Below are positions 1 through 5,558 of a stretch of DNA of 6,147 nucleotides, piece by piece. The stretch covers positions 1 through 6,147 of the forward strand of contig SEBM01000255.1 of assembly GCA_004296145.1 (NCBI GenBank), in the 5' to 3' direction. Each line of letters starts with the position of its first letter. Position 1 is the first letter of the stretch. A program made the translations under genes and the position numbers. The stretch is from Flavobacterium sp. GTDB taxonomy: Bacteria; Bacteroidota; Bacteroidia; Flavobacteriales; Flavobacteriaceae. The notes under the pieces were generated by a model, which worked only from the letters and a program-made list of their open reading frames with translations, ran no database searches and had not been told where the DNA came from.

Positions 1-2
1 CC

Positions 3-65
3 GTTAAGGATATTGAAAGTGCAATTTTGCTAAAGAAAGTAGATTGGCAAATCTGCTTAAAATGA
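3..65 (+). CDS. Possible C-terminal end of an upstream gene (partial)
   Basis: The frame starting at base 3 is open for 20 codons to a TGA at 63-65. It reads VKDIESAILLKKVDWQICLK, an amphipathic, protein-like tail. The other two + frames stop earlier (TAA at 5-7 and 31-33). The gene would enter from the left and end 89 bp before the TPR gene on the same strand. I do not recognise the product. A stretch this short can be open by chance, so the call rests only on its composition and on the lack of another explanation for these bases. Confidence 0.3.
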   Translation, partial: VKDIESAILLKKVDWQICLK

Positions 66-154
66 AGTATTTATAAAATATATTCATAGAACTTTATCAC
101 AACCTACAAATTGCTGTGATCCAAAATCTATCTAACAACCAAACTTGATCAACC

Positions 155-1216
155 ATGAAAATGAAACTTATATTATTATCAATAATCTTGATAAATGTTT
201 GCGGCTATTCTCAAAATGCCCAAATTAAAGAAGCTCAGTCTCTTTTTGAAAAAGGAAATTCTCAGGAAGCATTAACTATTTTAAACAAGACAGAATATTT
301 AATTATTAATGCACCAGATGGAGATAAATCTGATTTTTACTTTTTAAAAGGAAATGTATTAAAAGATTTAGCAGTCAAAAATATTGATGCTGCCAACAAT
401 TTTACGCTTGCTTCACAAGCATACCAGGACGTATTTTTATTCGAAAACGAATCTGGTAAATTTAAATATACCATTAAGGCAAACATGGCATTGAAAGAAA
501 TGAAATCTAAGCTTGTCAATGGCGCCATGGCCGATTTTAAAGCAGATAAATTTAAAGAAAGCGCAGCCAAAAGTTATGAGGTTTATATGTTTGATAAAAA
601 AGACACATTAAACCTGGTAAATGCAGCAGCTTCATCTATAAATGCCAAAGATTTTGATTCGGCAATTAAATATTATGAACGATTAAAAAAGATCAATTAT
701 TCAGGAAAAGGAGTTATTTACTACGCTACAAACAAAAAAACAAAAGAAGAAGATATTTTTATCTCGCCAAAGGCAAGAGAATCAGCAATTCAGGAAGGGC
801 TTTATGAAAAACCAAGAACAGAATCGGTTCCTTCTAAGAAAATAGAAATCAACAACAATCTGGCATATTCATACATGGAGAAAGGTGATTTTGCAAATGC
901 AGAAACTGTTTATAATTATGTTTTAGAATTAAATCCTAATTATATTGATGCATACATCAATCTTGCTTATTTGAAAATGCAGATGAAAAAATCTTTAGTT
1001 GATCAAATATCTTCTTTAGGAACTTCTCCAAGTGAAATGCAGCAATATGATAAACTAAATGCAAAAAAAGATGACATTGCCAGAAGTGCAATTCCGTATC
1101 TAAAGAAAGCGCTTGATATCGAACCAAAAAACCCGGATGTAAAGAAAACACTTTTAGGTGTTTACAGATCACTCGATATGACAAACGAATATAATGCCCT
1201 AAAATCGGCAATGTAA
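155..1216 (+). CDS. Secreted tetratricopeptide-repeat (TPR) protein
   Basis: A 353-residue protein with an N-terminal signal peptide: basic MKMK, a hydrophobic core at residues 5-15, then VCGYSQ with likely cleavage near S19/Q20. Cys16 is preceded by Asn-Val, a poor lipobox, so a lipoprotein is less likely. The mature part is mostly helical. TPR-like helix pairs lie around 22-55, 125-150, 152-182, 231-264 (the clearest, with NNLAYSYMEKGDFANAE and a closing LNPN), 265-280 and 308-330 (AIPYLKKALDIEPKNPD). Residues 183-228 form a Lys/Glu-rich insert between repeats. TPR proteins are scaffolds for protein-protein contacts, and here the site would be periplasm or cell surface; the partner is unknown. 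ATG at 155 is chosen because it gives the full signal peptide; ATG at 161 would also work. The gene stands alone and ends at a strong terminator. I see no TAnnTTTG box in the 90 bases upstream. Confidence 0.93.
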   Translation: MKMKLILLSIILINVCGYSQNAQIKEAQSLFEKGNSQEALTILNKTEYLIINAPDGDKSDFYFLKGNVLKDLAVKNIDAANNFTLASQAYQDVFLFENESGKFKYTIKANMALKEMKSKLVNGAMADFKADKFKESAAKSYEVYMFDKKDTLNLVNAAASSINAKDFDSAIKYYERLKKINYSGKGVIYYATNKKTKEEDIFISPKARESAIQEGLYEKPRTESVPSKKIEINNNLAYSYMEKGDFANAETVYNYVLELNPNYIDAYINLAYLKMQMKKSLVDQISSLGTSPSEMQQYDKLNAKKDDIARSAIPYLKKALDIEPKNPDVKKTLLGVYRSLDMTNEYNALKSAM

Positions 1217-1218
1217 GT

Positions 1219-1251
1219 TAAGATGCTGAGATTCTAAGTTGCTCTAGATTC
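1219..1251. repeat. Imperfect tandem repeat, period about 8
   Basis: Just after the TPR gene stop, two near-copies lie head to tail: TAAGATGCTGAGATTC (1219-1234) and TAAGTTGCTCTAGATTC (1235-1251). Each copy splits into two 8-base halves (TAAGATGC, TGAGATTC, TAAGTTGC, then a 9-base TCTAGATTC). No coding frame or known element explains it. It resembles the simple repeats in the other gaps of this window in scale, not in sequence. Confidence 0.5.
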
Positions 1252-1260
1252 AAAGCTTAA

Positions 1261-1296
1261 AAAAAAGCTGTTTACAATTTTGTAAACAGCTTTTTT
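1261..1296. terminator. Bidirectional intrinsic terminator (TPR gene / nth)
   Basis: A perfect 16-bp stem: AAAAAAGCTGTTTACA (1261-1276) pairs with 1281-1296 across a 4-base loop (ATTT). On the + strand it ends in a T6 run. On the - strand the A-run at 1259-1266 becomes a T-run, so it can stop both the TPR transcript and the converging nth transcript. Confidence 0.92.
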
Positions 1297-1314
1297 ATTT
1301 GGCTTTAGCCAAAT
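1297..1314. terminator. Second small hairpin beside the terminator
   Basis: ATTTGGC (1297-1303) pairs exactly with GCCAAAT (1308-1314) across TTTA. It abuts the main terminator hairpin and lies between it and the nth stop codon. It may be a backup stop or an mRNA 3'-end stabiliser for nth. It lacks its own T-tract, so the role is inferred. Confidence 0.5.
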
Positions 1315-1321
1315 TATACGC

Positions 1322-1340
1322 ATCTAAAATCTAAAATCTA
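1322..1340. repeat. ATCTAAA heptamer tandem repeat at the nth stop
   Basis: Two exact ATCTAAA units (1322-1328, 1329-1335) are followed by a partial ATCTA (1336-1340), whose last three bases are the reverse complement of the nth stop codon TAG. A related run of the same heptamer lies on the other side of nth at 2104-2131. Confidence 0.55.
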
Positions 1341-1988
1341 CACTTTACTCATTTCCTCAATAATAGATTTCTTTCCAATAGTTCTTGTAATAATATCTTT
1401 CTCCAGACTCCATCCGCGGGCGGGCGAATATTCACGTCCGTACCAAATAATCTGAAGATGCAAATCATTCCATAATTCTCTTGGAAATAATCTTTTAGCA
1501 TCTTTTTCAGTCTGAACAACATTCTTCCCGTTTGAAAGATTCCATCTGTACATCAATCTATGGATATGTGTGTCAACAGGAAAAGCCGGAACTCCAAAAG
1601 CCTGAGACATCACCACGCTCGCCGTTTTATGCCCCACAGCAGGTAATTCTTCAAGAGCTTCAAAACTTTGCGGAACTTTACCATCGTGTTTATCAATCAG
1701 AATATGTGACAAACCATGGATACCCTTCGACTTCATTGGAGATAATCCGCAAGGGCGAATAATTTCCTTAATTTCTTCAACAGACATTTTTACCATATCA
1801 TAAGGATTATCAGCTTTTGCAAACAACAAAGGCGTAATCTGATTGACGCGCACGTCTGTACATTGAGCCGACAATAAAACAGCAATTAGTAGCGTATAAG
1901 GATCTTTATGATCAAGTGGAATTGGTATAGTAGGGTAGAGTTCTTTTAACGTATTTATAACAAATTGTACGCGAGCTTCTTTATTCAT
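1338..1988 (-). CDS. nth: Endonuclease III (DNA glycosylase/AP lyase) lacking the Fe-S cysteines
   Basis: A base-excision repair enzyme that removes oxidised pyrimidines from DNA and nicks the abasic site. It has 216 residues; E. coli Nth has 211. The family core is intact: LLIAVLLSAQCTD (33-45), the helix-hairpin-helix LPAVGHKTA (115-123) with the catalytic lysine K121, and VDTHIHR (138-144) with the catalytic aspartate D139. The C-terminal end departs from the classic enzyme. Where E. coli has the four cysteines of its [4Fe-4S] loop (C-X6-C-X2-C-X5-C), this protein reads REYSPARGWSLEKDIITRT with none; its only cysteines are C43 and C80. The reading is smooth and no other frame there supplies cysteines, so a frameshift is unlikely. 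The ATG at 1986-1988 gives an N-terminus matching E. coli (MNK). It converges with the TPR gene and is divergent from bcp, 145 bp away. Confidence 0.96.
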   Translation of the reverse strand: MNKEARVQFVINTLKELYPTIPIPLDHKDPYTLLIAVLLSAQCTDVRVNQITPLLFAKADNPYDMVKMSVEEIKEIIRPCGLSPMKSKGIHGLSHILIDKHDGKVPQSFEALEELPAVGHKTASVVMSQAFGVPAFPVDTHIHRLMYRWNLSNGKNVVQTEKDAKRLFPRELWNDLHLQIIWYGREYSPARGWSLEKDIITRTIGKKSIIEEMSKV

Positions 1989-2025
1989 TTCCGTAAATTT
2001 AATCCCGTAAAAATAATCAATTATA

Positions 2026-2065
2026 GTTATAAGTTATGAGTTATAAATTGTGAGTTATAAGTTAT
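2026..2065. repeat. GTTATAA heptamer tandem array
   Basis: Period-7 repeat in the nth/bcp gap: GTTATAA, GTTATGA, GTTATAA, ATTGTGA, GTTATAA, then GTTAT. About 5.7 units with a few substitutions and no length change. It sits in the only space available for the promoters of both genes, so a change in unit number would shift promoter spacing. No protein-coding reading is evident. Confidence 0.8.
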
Positions 2066-2103
2066 TTTTATCATCAATTTTAAATCTCATAATCTTGAGA
2101 ATA

Positions 2104-2131
2104 ATCTAAAATCAAAAATCTAAATTATAAA
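2104..2131. repeat. ATCTAAA-type heptamer run before bcp
   Basis: Four 7-base units in phase: ATCTAAA, ATCAAAA, ATCTAAA, TTATAAA. They end two bases before the bcp ATG and so form its A-rich leader. The 11-mer AATCTAAAATC at 2103-2113 also occurs at 1328-1338, on the far side of nth. Confidence 0.55.
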
Positions 2132-2133
2132 CG

Positions 2134-2586
2134 ATGACAACATTAAAAGCCGGAGATAAAGCACCCAATTTTTCAGGAACAGATCAGGACGGAAAAACAC
2201 ATAAACTGGCAGATTACGCCGGAAAAAAATTAGTAGTTTTCTTTTATCCAAAAGCAAGCACGCCAGGATGTACAGCAGAGGCATGTGACCTGAGAGATAA
2301 CTTCGAACGTTTTAAAGCCAATAATTATGAACTTCTTGGAGTAAGTGCAGACAGCCAAAAAGCGCAAGGAAAATTCAAAGAAAAATACGAATTTCCTTTT
2401 CCGTTACTTGCAGATGAAGATAAATCGGTAATAAATGCTTTCGGAGTTTGGGGACCAAAAAAATTCATGGGAAGAGAATTTGACGGAATCCACAGAACTA
2501 CATTCGTAATCGATGAAAAAGGTATCATTGATGAGGTTATCGAAAAAGTAAAAACAAAAGAACACGCAGCGCAGATTCTGAAGTAA
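2134..2586 (+). CDS. bcp: Thioredoxin-dependent thiol peroxidase (Bcp/PrxQ peroxiredoxin)
   Basis: A cytoplasmic peroxiredoxin that reduces hydrogen peroxide and organic hydroperoxides with electrons from thioredoxin. At 150 residues it has the usual Bcp length. The thioredoxin-fold N-terminus has the family pattern GDKAPNF (7-13). The active-site loop is KASTPGCTAEACDLRD (40-55): C46 is the peroxidatic cysteine and C51 the resolving cysteine, the C-X4-C spacing of the PrxQ class that forms an intramolecular disulfide. T43 and R121 (HRTTFVID) are the expected partners that lower the pKa of C46. The C-terminal part, ending TKEHAAQILK, matches Bcp proteins in layout. The ATG at 2134 places GDKAPNF at the expected distance. 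The gene is divergent from nth and is followed by a repeat-rich palindrome and a two-way terminator. No TAnnTTTG box is present in the upstream gap, so its promoter is not identified. Confidence 0.95.
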   Translation: MTTLKAGDKAPNFSGTDQDGKTHKLADYAGKKLVVFFYPKASTPGCTAEACDLRDNFERFKANNYELLGVSADSQKAQGKFKEKYEFPFPLLADEDKSVINAFGVWGPKKFMGREFDGIHRTTFVIDEKGIIDEVIEKVKTKEHAAQILK

Positions 2587-2591
2587 GTTTT

Positions 2592-2697
2592 TAGTCGCAG
2601 TTTTCAGTCTCAGTCTCAGTCTCAGTCTCAGTTTTCAGTCACAGTTTTCAGTCACAGTAACACTGAGAACTGAAAACTGAGACTGCGACTGAAAACT
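2592..2697. repeat. CAGTCT/CAGTTTT repeat forming a long palindrome
   Basis: The left half is built from CAGTCT hexamers (four in a row, 2605-2628) mixed with CAGTTTT and CAGTCA units. The right half (about 2661-2697) is made of the complementary units (ACTGAAA, ACTGAGA, GCGACTGAAAACT). The best stem is a perfect 17 bp: CAGTCTCAGTTTTCAGT (2623-2639) with 2669-2685 across 29 bases. A small CAGT/ACTG hairpin (2655-2658 with 2662-2665) lies in that loop. It lies right after the bcp stop and next to the terminator. Confidence 0.85.
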
Positions 2698-2725
2698 AAA
2701 AAAGTCCCTCTAAAGGGACTTTTTT
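2698..2725. terminator. Bidirectional intrinsic terminator (bcp / large conserved gene)
   Basis: A perfect 12-bp stem: AAAAAAGTCCCT (2698-2709) pairs with AGGGACTTTTTT (2714-2725) across CTAA. It has a T6 run on the + strand and, through the A6 run, on the - strand. It ends one base before the stop codon of the converging gene, so that mRNA has almost no 3' tail before the hairpin. Confidence 0.92.
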
Positions 2726-2726
2726 A

Positions 2727-4187
2727 TTATGTATTTTGTTCTAATTCTTTCTGCGGATGATAACCAAACAAATGATGTTCTTTGATGATTTCTGCAATAC
2801 CCGGAGGAAGCATTGGTTCCCAGCCTGGTTTGCCCTGATTGATCATTTTTAAAACCTCACGAGAGAAAACTTCCAAATTGTTCGGATCGTAATCGGCAAC
2901 ATCAACCACTTTTCCGTTAAATTTAAAGAATTTATACAATTCTTTCATTCTCGGATGTACTTTTAAGTTACTAGAATCCATAAGAACTCCGTTTTCATCC
3001 AGCATCGGATACAAGAAAACTTTCATGTCGCGATAGAATAATTTTCCAAACGCTTCAAGGATTCCACCACTCAAATGGCGATAGTATTTCTCATCAAAAA
3101 TATCCACTAAGTTATTTACACCCATTGCCAATCCCATACGGGCTTTGGTATAATTAGCGAAATATTCAACCACTTTATAATATTCCTGAAAATTAGAAAT
3201 CATAACCGTCTGACCAAGAGAACAAAGCAATTCGGCTCTGTCCATAAAGTCACGTTCGTCAATTTCACCATCAGAACGTAAATTCGAAAGTGTGATTTCA
3301 AAAACTACTAAAGTATTTTCTTTTTCAACCTTGTTTTCGTCAAGGAACATTTTCAATGATTTCTCATACATATCCATATTTACTTTCGTAACCGGACGAA
3401 AACTTCCTCTCAAAGCCAAAAGGTTCTTTTTATATAAAATGGCTGCAGGCAAAATGTTTTTTCCTTCCGGATTAAACATAACCGCATCCGTCATTCCGTT
3501 TTTAACCAATTGTAAACTCATCAAACGATTATCTACATCTGCAAAACGAGGTCCTGAGAAGTTAATCGTATCAATTTCTAATTGGTCTTTGTCTAAGTGA
3601 TCGTATAAATAACGAAGTAATCGTTTTGGATCGTTGTATTTGTAAAAAGCACCGTAAATTAAGTTTACACCTAAAATTCCAAGTGTTTCTTGTTGAAGTC
3701 TTGCGTCAGTTTCTTTAAAACGAATGTGAAGAATAATTTCGTTATAGGCTTCGTCTGGTTCAATTTGGTATCTGATTCCAACCCAGCCGTGACCTTTAAA
3801 TTGTTTTGCAAAATCTATTGTGGCAACAGTATTGGCGTAACTAAAGAAAAGTTTATTAGGATGTTTCTCGCGGCTTAAACGCTCTTCGATCAATTCCCCT
3901 TCAAAAGTCAACATTTTTTTAAGTCTGTTTTCGGTCACATATCTTCCGTCACCTTCAATTCCGTAAACAGCATCACTAAAATCTTTGTCATAGGCAGACA
4001 TTGCTTTTGCAATTGTTCCCGATGAACCTCCGGATCTGAAAAAATGTCTAACTGTTTCTTGTCCAGCACCAATTTCAGCAAATGTCCCGTAAATATTCTC
4101 GTTTAAATTAATGCGTAACGCTTTGTCTTTTATAGAAGGAATCTGTTCGATGACCTTGTCACCTTTGAGTTTTATTTCTGTACCCAT
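2727..4187 (-). CDS. Large conserved cytoplasmic protein of unknown function
   Basis: A 486-residue protein. It has the feel of a conserved bacterial family, but I cannot name a function. There is no signal peptide, membrane segment or lipobox, so it should be cytoplasmic. The most striking part is residues 30-78: ENIYGTFAEIGAGQETVRHF, then a run with SGGSSGT and AKAMSAYDKDFSDAVYGIE, rich in glycine and serine like a loop for a phosphate or nucleotide. Other distinct blocks are FFSYANTVATIDF (114-126), GHGWVGIRYQ (132-141), HIRFKETDARLQQETLGILG (154-173), SGPRFADVDNRLMSLQLV (211-228) and LAMGVNNLVDIFDEKYY (353-369), ending with GWEPMLPPG (455-463). No Walker A, HxHxDH or TonB-receptor feature is visible. 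The ATG at 4185-4187 follows an A-rich leader and a good -7 box. It is a single gene between a divergent promoter region and a shared terminator. That it is a real gene is near certain; its function is open. Confidence 0.92.
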   Translation of the reverse strand: MGTEIKLKGDKVIEQIPSIKDKALRINLNENIYGTFAEIGAGQETVRHFFRSGGSSGTIAKAMSAYDKDFSDAVYGIEGDGRYVTENRLKKMLTFEGELIEERLSREKHPNKLFFSYANTVATIDFAKQFKGHGWVGIRYQIEPDEAYNEIILHIRFKETDARLQQETLGILGVNLIYGAFYKYNDPKRLLRYLYDHLDKDQLEIDTINFSGPRFADVDNRLMSLQLVKNGMTDAVMFNPEGKNILPAAILYKKNLLALRGSFRPVTKVNMDMYEKSLKMFLDENKVEKENTLVVFEITLSNLRSDGEIDERDFMDRAELLCSLGQTVMISNFQEYYKVVEYFANYTKARMGLAMGVNNLVDIFDEKYYRHLSGGILEAFGKLFYRDMKVFLYPMLDENGVLMDSSNLKVHPRMKELYKFFKFNGKVVDVADYDPNNLEVFSREVLKMINQGKPGWEPMLPPGIAEIIKEHHLFGYHPQKELEQNT

Positions 4188-4202
4188 TTTATTTTAAATA
4201 GA

Positions 4203-4217
4203 TTTGTTACAAAGTTA
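4203..4217 (-). promoter_or_regulatory. Probable promoter of the large conserved gene
   Basis: On the - strand, TAACTTTG (4217 down to 4210) matches the Bacteroidota -7 consensus TAnnTTTG exactly. Upstream, TTTC at 4239-4236 is one base from the -33 TTTG, with an 18-base spacer. Transcription would start near 4203-4206, giving a leader of about 16-19 bases before the ATG at 4187. Confidence 0.6.
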
Positions 4218-4251
4218 GCAAATTAGGCTTCTAATGAAAGAGAAATAATCC

Positions 4252-4259
4252 TATTTTTG
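4252..4259 (+). promoter_or_regulatory. Probable promoter of the hydrolase operon
   Basis: TATTTTTG matches the Bacteroidota -7 box TAnnTTTG. Start of transcription near 4263-4266 would leave a leader of only about 12-15 bases before the TTG start at 4278. No good -33 TTG is present 17-20 bases upstream, so this promoter is weaker or needs help. It diverges from the promoter at 4203-4217, with the two -7 boxes 34 bases apart. Confidence 0.5.
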
Positions 4260-4277
4260 TAAAAAAATTAACTCCAA

Positions 4278-4280
4278 TTG
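4278..4280 (+). promoter_or_regulatory. TTG start codon of the hydrolase
   Basis: No ATG or GTG lies between the in-frame stop TAA at 4269-4271 and this codon, and later ATG codons would remove the GTGTSQG strand and loop that the fold needs. The leader is A-rich (seven A at 4261-4267) with no Shine-Dalgarno sequence. Confidence 0.85.
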
Positions 4281-5042
4281 AAGATCTATTTTTTAGGTAC
4301 TGGTACTTCTCAAGGCATCCCGATTATAGGGGTCGATCATCCTGTTTGTAAAAGCACTGATGCTAAGGACAAAAGGCTCCGTGTATCCATCTGGATTACA
4401 TGGGACGAACATTCTTATGTTATTGACTGCGGACCCGATTTCAGACAGCAAATGCTTTCCTGCGGATGCAAACGTCTTGATGCTATATTATTTACGCACG
4501 AACATGCTGATCATACAGCAGGTTTAGACGATATTCGTCCGTTTAATTTCAGACAGGGCGAAATTCCTGTTTATGCACATGAACGTGTTATAGAAAATCT
4601 GAGACGCCGTTTTGAATATGTTTTTGAAACTGTAAACAAATATCCCGGCGCACCAAGCGTAAAAACGATCGAAGTAAAAAACGACGAACCTTTTGCAATT
4701 GGTGACAAAACAGCAATTCCTGTAAATGTAATGCACGGGGAATTACAGGTTTTTGGATACAGAATAGATGATTTTGCCTATCTGACAGATGTTAAAACAA
4801 TCAGCCAGACAGAAGCAAATAAACTGAAAGGTCTTAAAGTTTTGGTAGTAAATGCGCTGCGTGTCGAGCCGCATGATACACATTTTAACCTGCAGGAAGC
4901 TTTGGACTTTATTAATTTGGTAAAACCTGAAAAAGCTTATTTAACGCATATTAGTCACGTTTTAGGTTTTCACGAAGAAGTTCAGAAACAACTTCCTGAA
5001 AATGTTTTCCTGGCTTATGACAACTTAGAAATTACAATTTAA
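4278..5042 (+). CDS. PhnP-like metallo-beta-lactamase-fold hydrolase, TTG start
   Basis: A 254-residue cytoplasmic metallohydrolase. It carries FLGTGTSQGIP (5-15), the metal motif THEHADH (73-79; H74, H76, D78, H79), H153 in VMHG, the bridging D171 in YLTD, and LTHISH (222-227) with H224. This set and order fit the PhnP branch of the fold, whose E. coli member is a phosphodiesterase on cyclic ribose phosphate. No phn genes are nearby, so the substrate here is unknown and may be another phosphodiester. PhnP has a structural zinc site from three cysteines after the first motif; here the matching stretch GVDHPVC (18-24) keeps only C24, with H21 and V19 in the other places. The start is TTG at 4278-4280: an in-frame TAA lies at 4269-4271, and the family N-terminus (MKIYFLGTG) begins exactly there. 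The next gene follows after 12 bp. Confidence 0.92.
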   Translation: MKIYFLGTGTSQGIPIIGVDHPVCKSTDAKDKRLRVSIWITWDEHSYVIDCGPDFRQQMLSCGCKRLDAILFTHEHADHTAGLDDIRPFNFRQGEIPVYAHERVIENLRRRFEYVFETVNKYPGAPSVKTIEVKNDEPFAIGDKTAIPVNVMHGELQVFGYRIDDFAYLTDVKTISQTEANKLKGLKVLVVNALRVEPHDTHFNLQEALDFINLVKPEKAYLTHISHVLGFHEEVQKQLPENVFLAYDNLEITI

Positions 5043-5054
5043 TTATACCATAAA

Positions 5055-5558
5055 ATGAAAAAATCCTTAATGCTTTACCTTTTTATCCTGGCGATATTAA
5101 TGAATGTTTTTACCTATATGTTTTATAGCCGTGAAGTAAAATTTGGAGAGGAAAGATACGAGAAAACAACAAAAAAATTAAGAGACAGTATCAATTTGGT
5201 TTCAACACAATTGGCAGAATCAGATTATTTTTCTTTGCAACACAATGAAAATGCACAAAATTACTTTGACAACAGTGCAACAGGAGGAAAAATTATTCAA
5301 TACGAAAAACTGATTCCGGTTGTAACTGAAAAATTACTGGACTTTAATTCTAATCCAAATGGGAATCCTTATACCGGACAGGATAAAATTGAAGACAAAA
5401 AATTTATCATTAATAAAGTAAAAATTCTAAACCACAGATGGATAATTGCAGATTATAGTAATGGTGAATTATGGGGAGAAGTCTTGTTAAAATACTTTGT
5501 TAATGATGACGAAAGTATTACTTTTGAAGTAAATCAATCATTGTTATATCAAAAATAG
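5055..5558 (+). CDS. Single-pass membrane-anchored protein of unknown function
   Basis: A 167-residue protein. After MKKS comes one strong hydrophobic segment (about residues 5-24, LMLYLFILAILMNVFTYMFY) with no cleavage site that I would trust, so it looks like an N-terminal anchor with the rest outside the cytoplasm. Residues 26-57 are charged and helical (EERYEKTTKKLRDS) and could form a short coiled coil. The remainder is a mixed domain ending in beta-strand-like segments (KILNHRWIIADYSNGELWGEVLLKYFVN, with the strands near 121-149, then SITFEVNQSLLYQ). It contains no cysteine and no catalytic motif I can name. It begins 12 bp after the hydrolase and should share its mRNA; no promoter is seen in the gap. 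Its stop codon lies inside a terminator stem. I do not recognise the family. Confidence 0.85.
   Translation: MKKSLMLYLFILAILMNVFTYMFYSREVKFGEERYEKTTKKLRDSINLVSTQLAESDYFSLQHNENAQNYFDNSATGGKIIQYEKLIPVVTEKLLDFNSNPNGNPYTGQDKIEDKKFIINKVKILNHRWIIADYSNGELWGEVLLKYFVNDDESITFEVNQSLLYQK

Noticed and set aside
22..29. CAATTTTG as a -7 promoter box for the TPR gene
   Set aside because: It departs from TAnnTTTG at the first base, lies 126 bp from the start codon, and falls inside the possible upstream coding tail.
96..120. Inverted repeat ATCACA-N13-TGTGAT upstream of the TPR gene, as a CRP-type operator or hairpin
   Set aside because: The arms are only 6 bp with a 13-base gap and face the wrong way for a CRP site (which is TGTGA-N6-TCACA). 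There is no T-tract, so it is weak as a terminator too.
337..570. Open frame of 77 codons on the - strand inside the TPR gene
   Set aside because: Shadow of the TPR coding frame; Leu/Ala/Ser-rich hydrophobic reading typical of antisense to Lys/Glu/Asn-rich sequence.
957..1211. Open frame of 84 codons on the - strand within the TPR gene
   Set aside because: Antisense shadow of a well-supported coding frame; it is not protein-like in pattern and has no leader or promoter.
1381..1450. Frameshift in nth as the reason for the missing cysteines
   Set aside because: The shifted frames over the C-terminal end also lack a C-X6-C-X2-C-X5-C pattern, and the read frame stays protein-like to its stop.
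2026..2697. CRISPR array
   Set aside because: The repeat units are 6-8 bases and contiguous with no spacers, and no cas gene is present.
3292..3600. Open frame of 102 codons on the + strand inside the large gene
   Set aside because: Antisense shadow. The opposite frame codes a continuous conserved-looking protein, and this reading has no domain pattern.
2727..4187. Calling the 486-residue protein a TonB-dependent receptor or a nucleotide adenylyltransferase
   Set aside because: I have an unverified impression that relatives carry such labels, but the sequence has no signal peptide, plug or barrel pattern and no HxGH or similar nucleotidyltransferase motif. Function left open.
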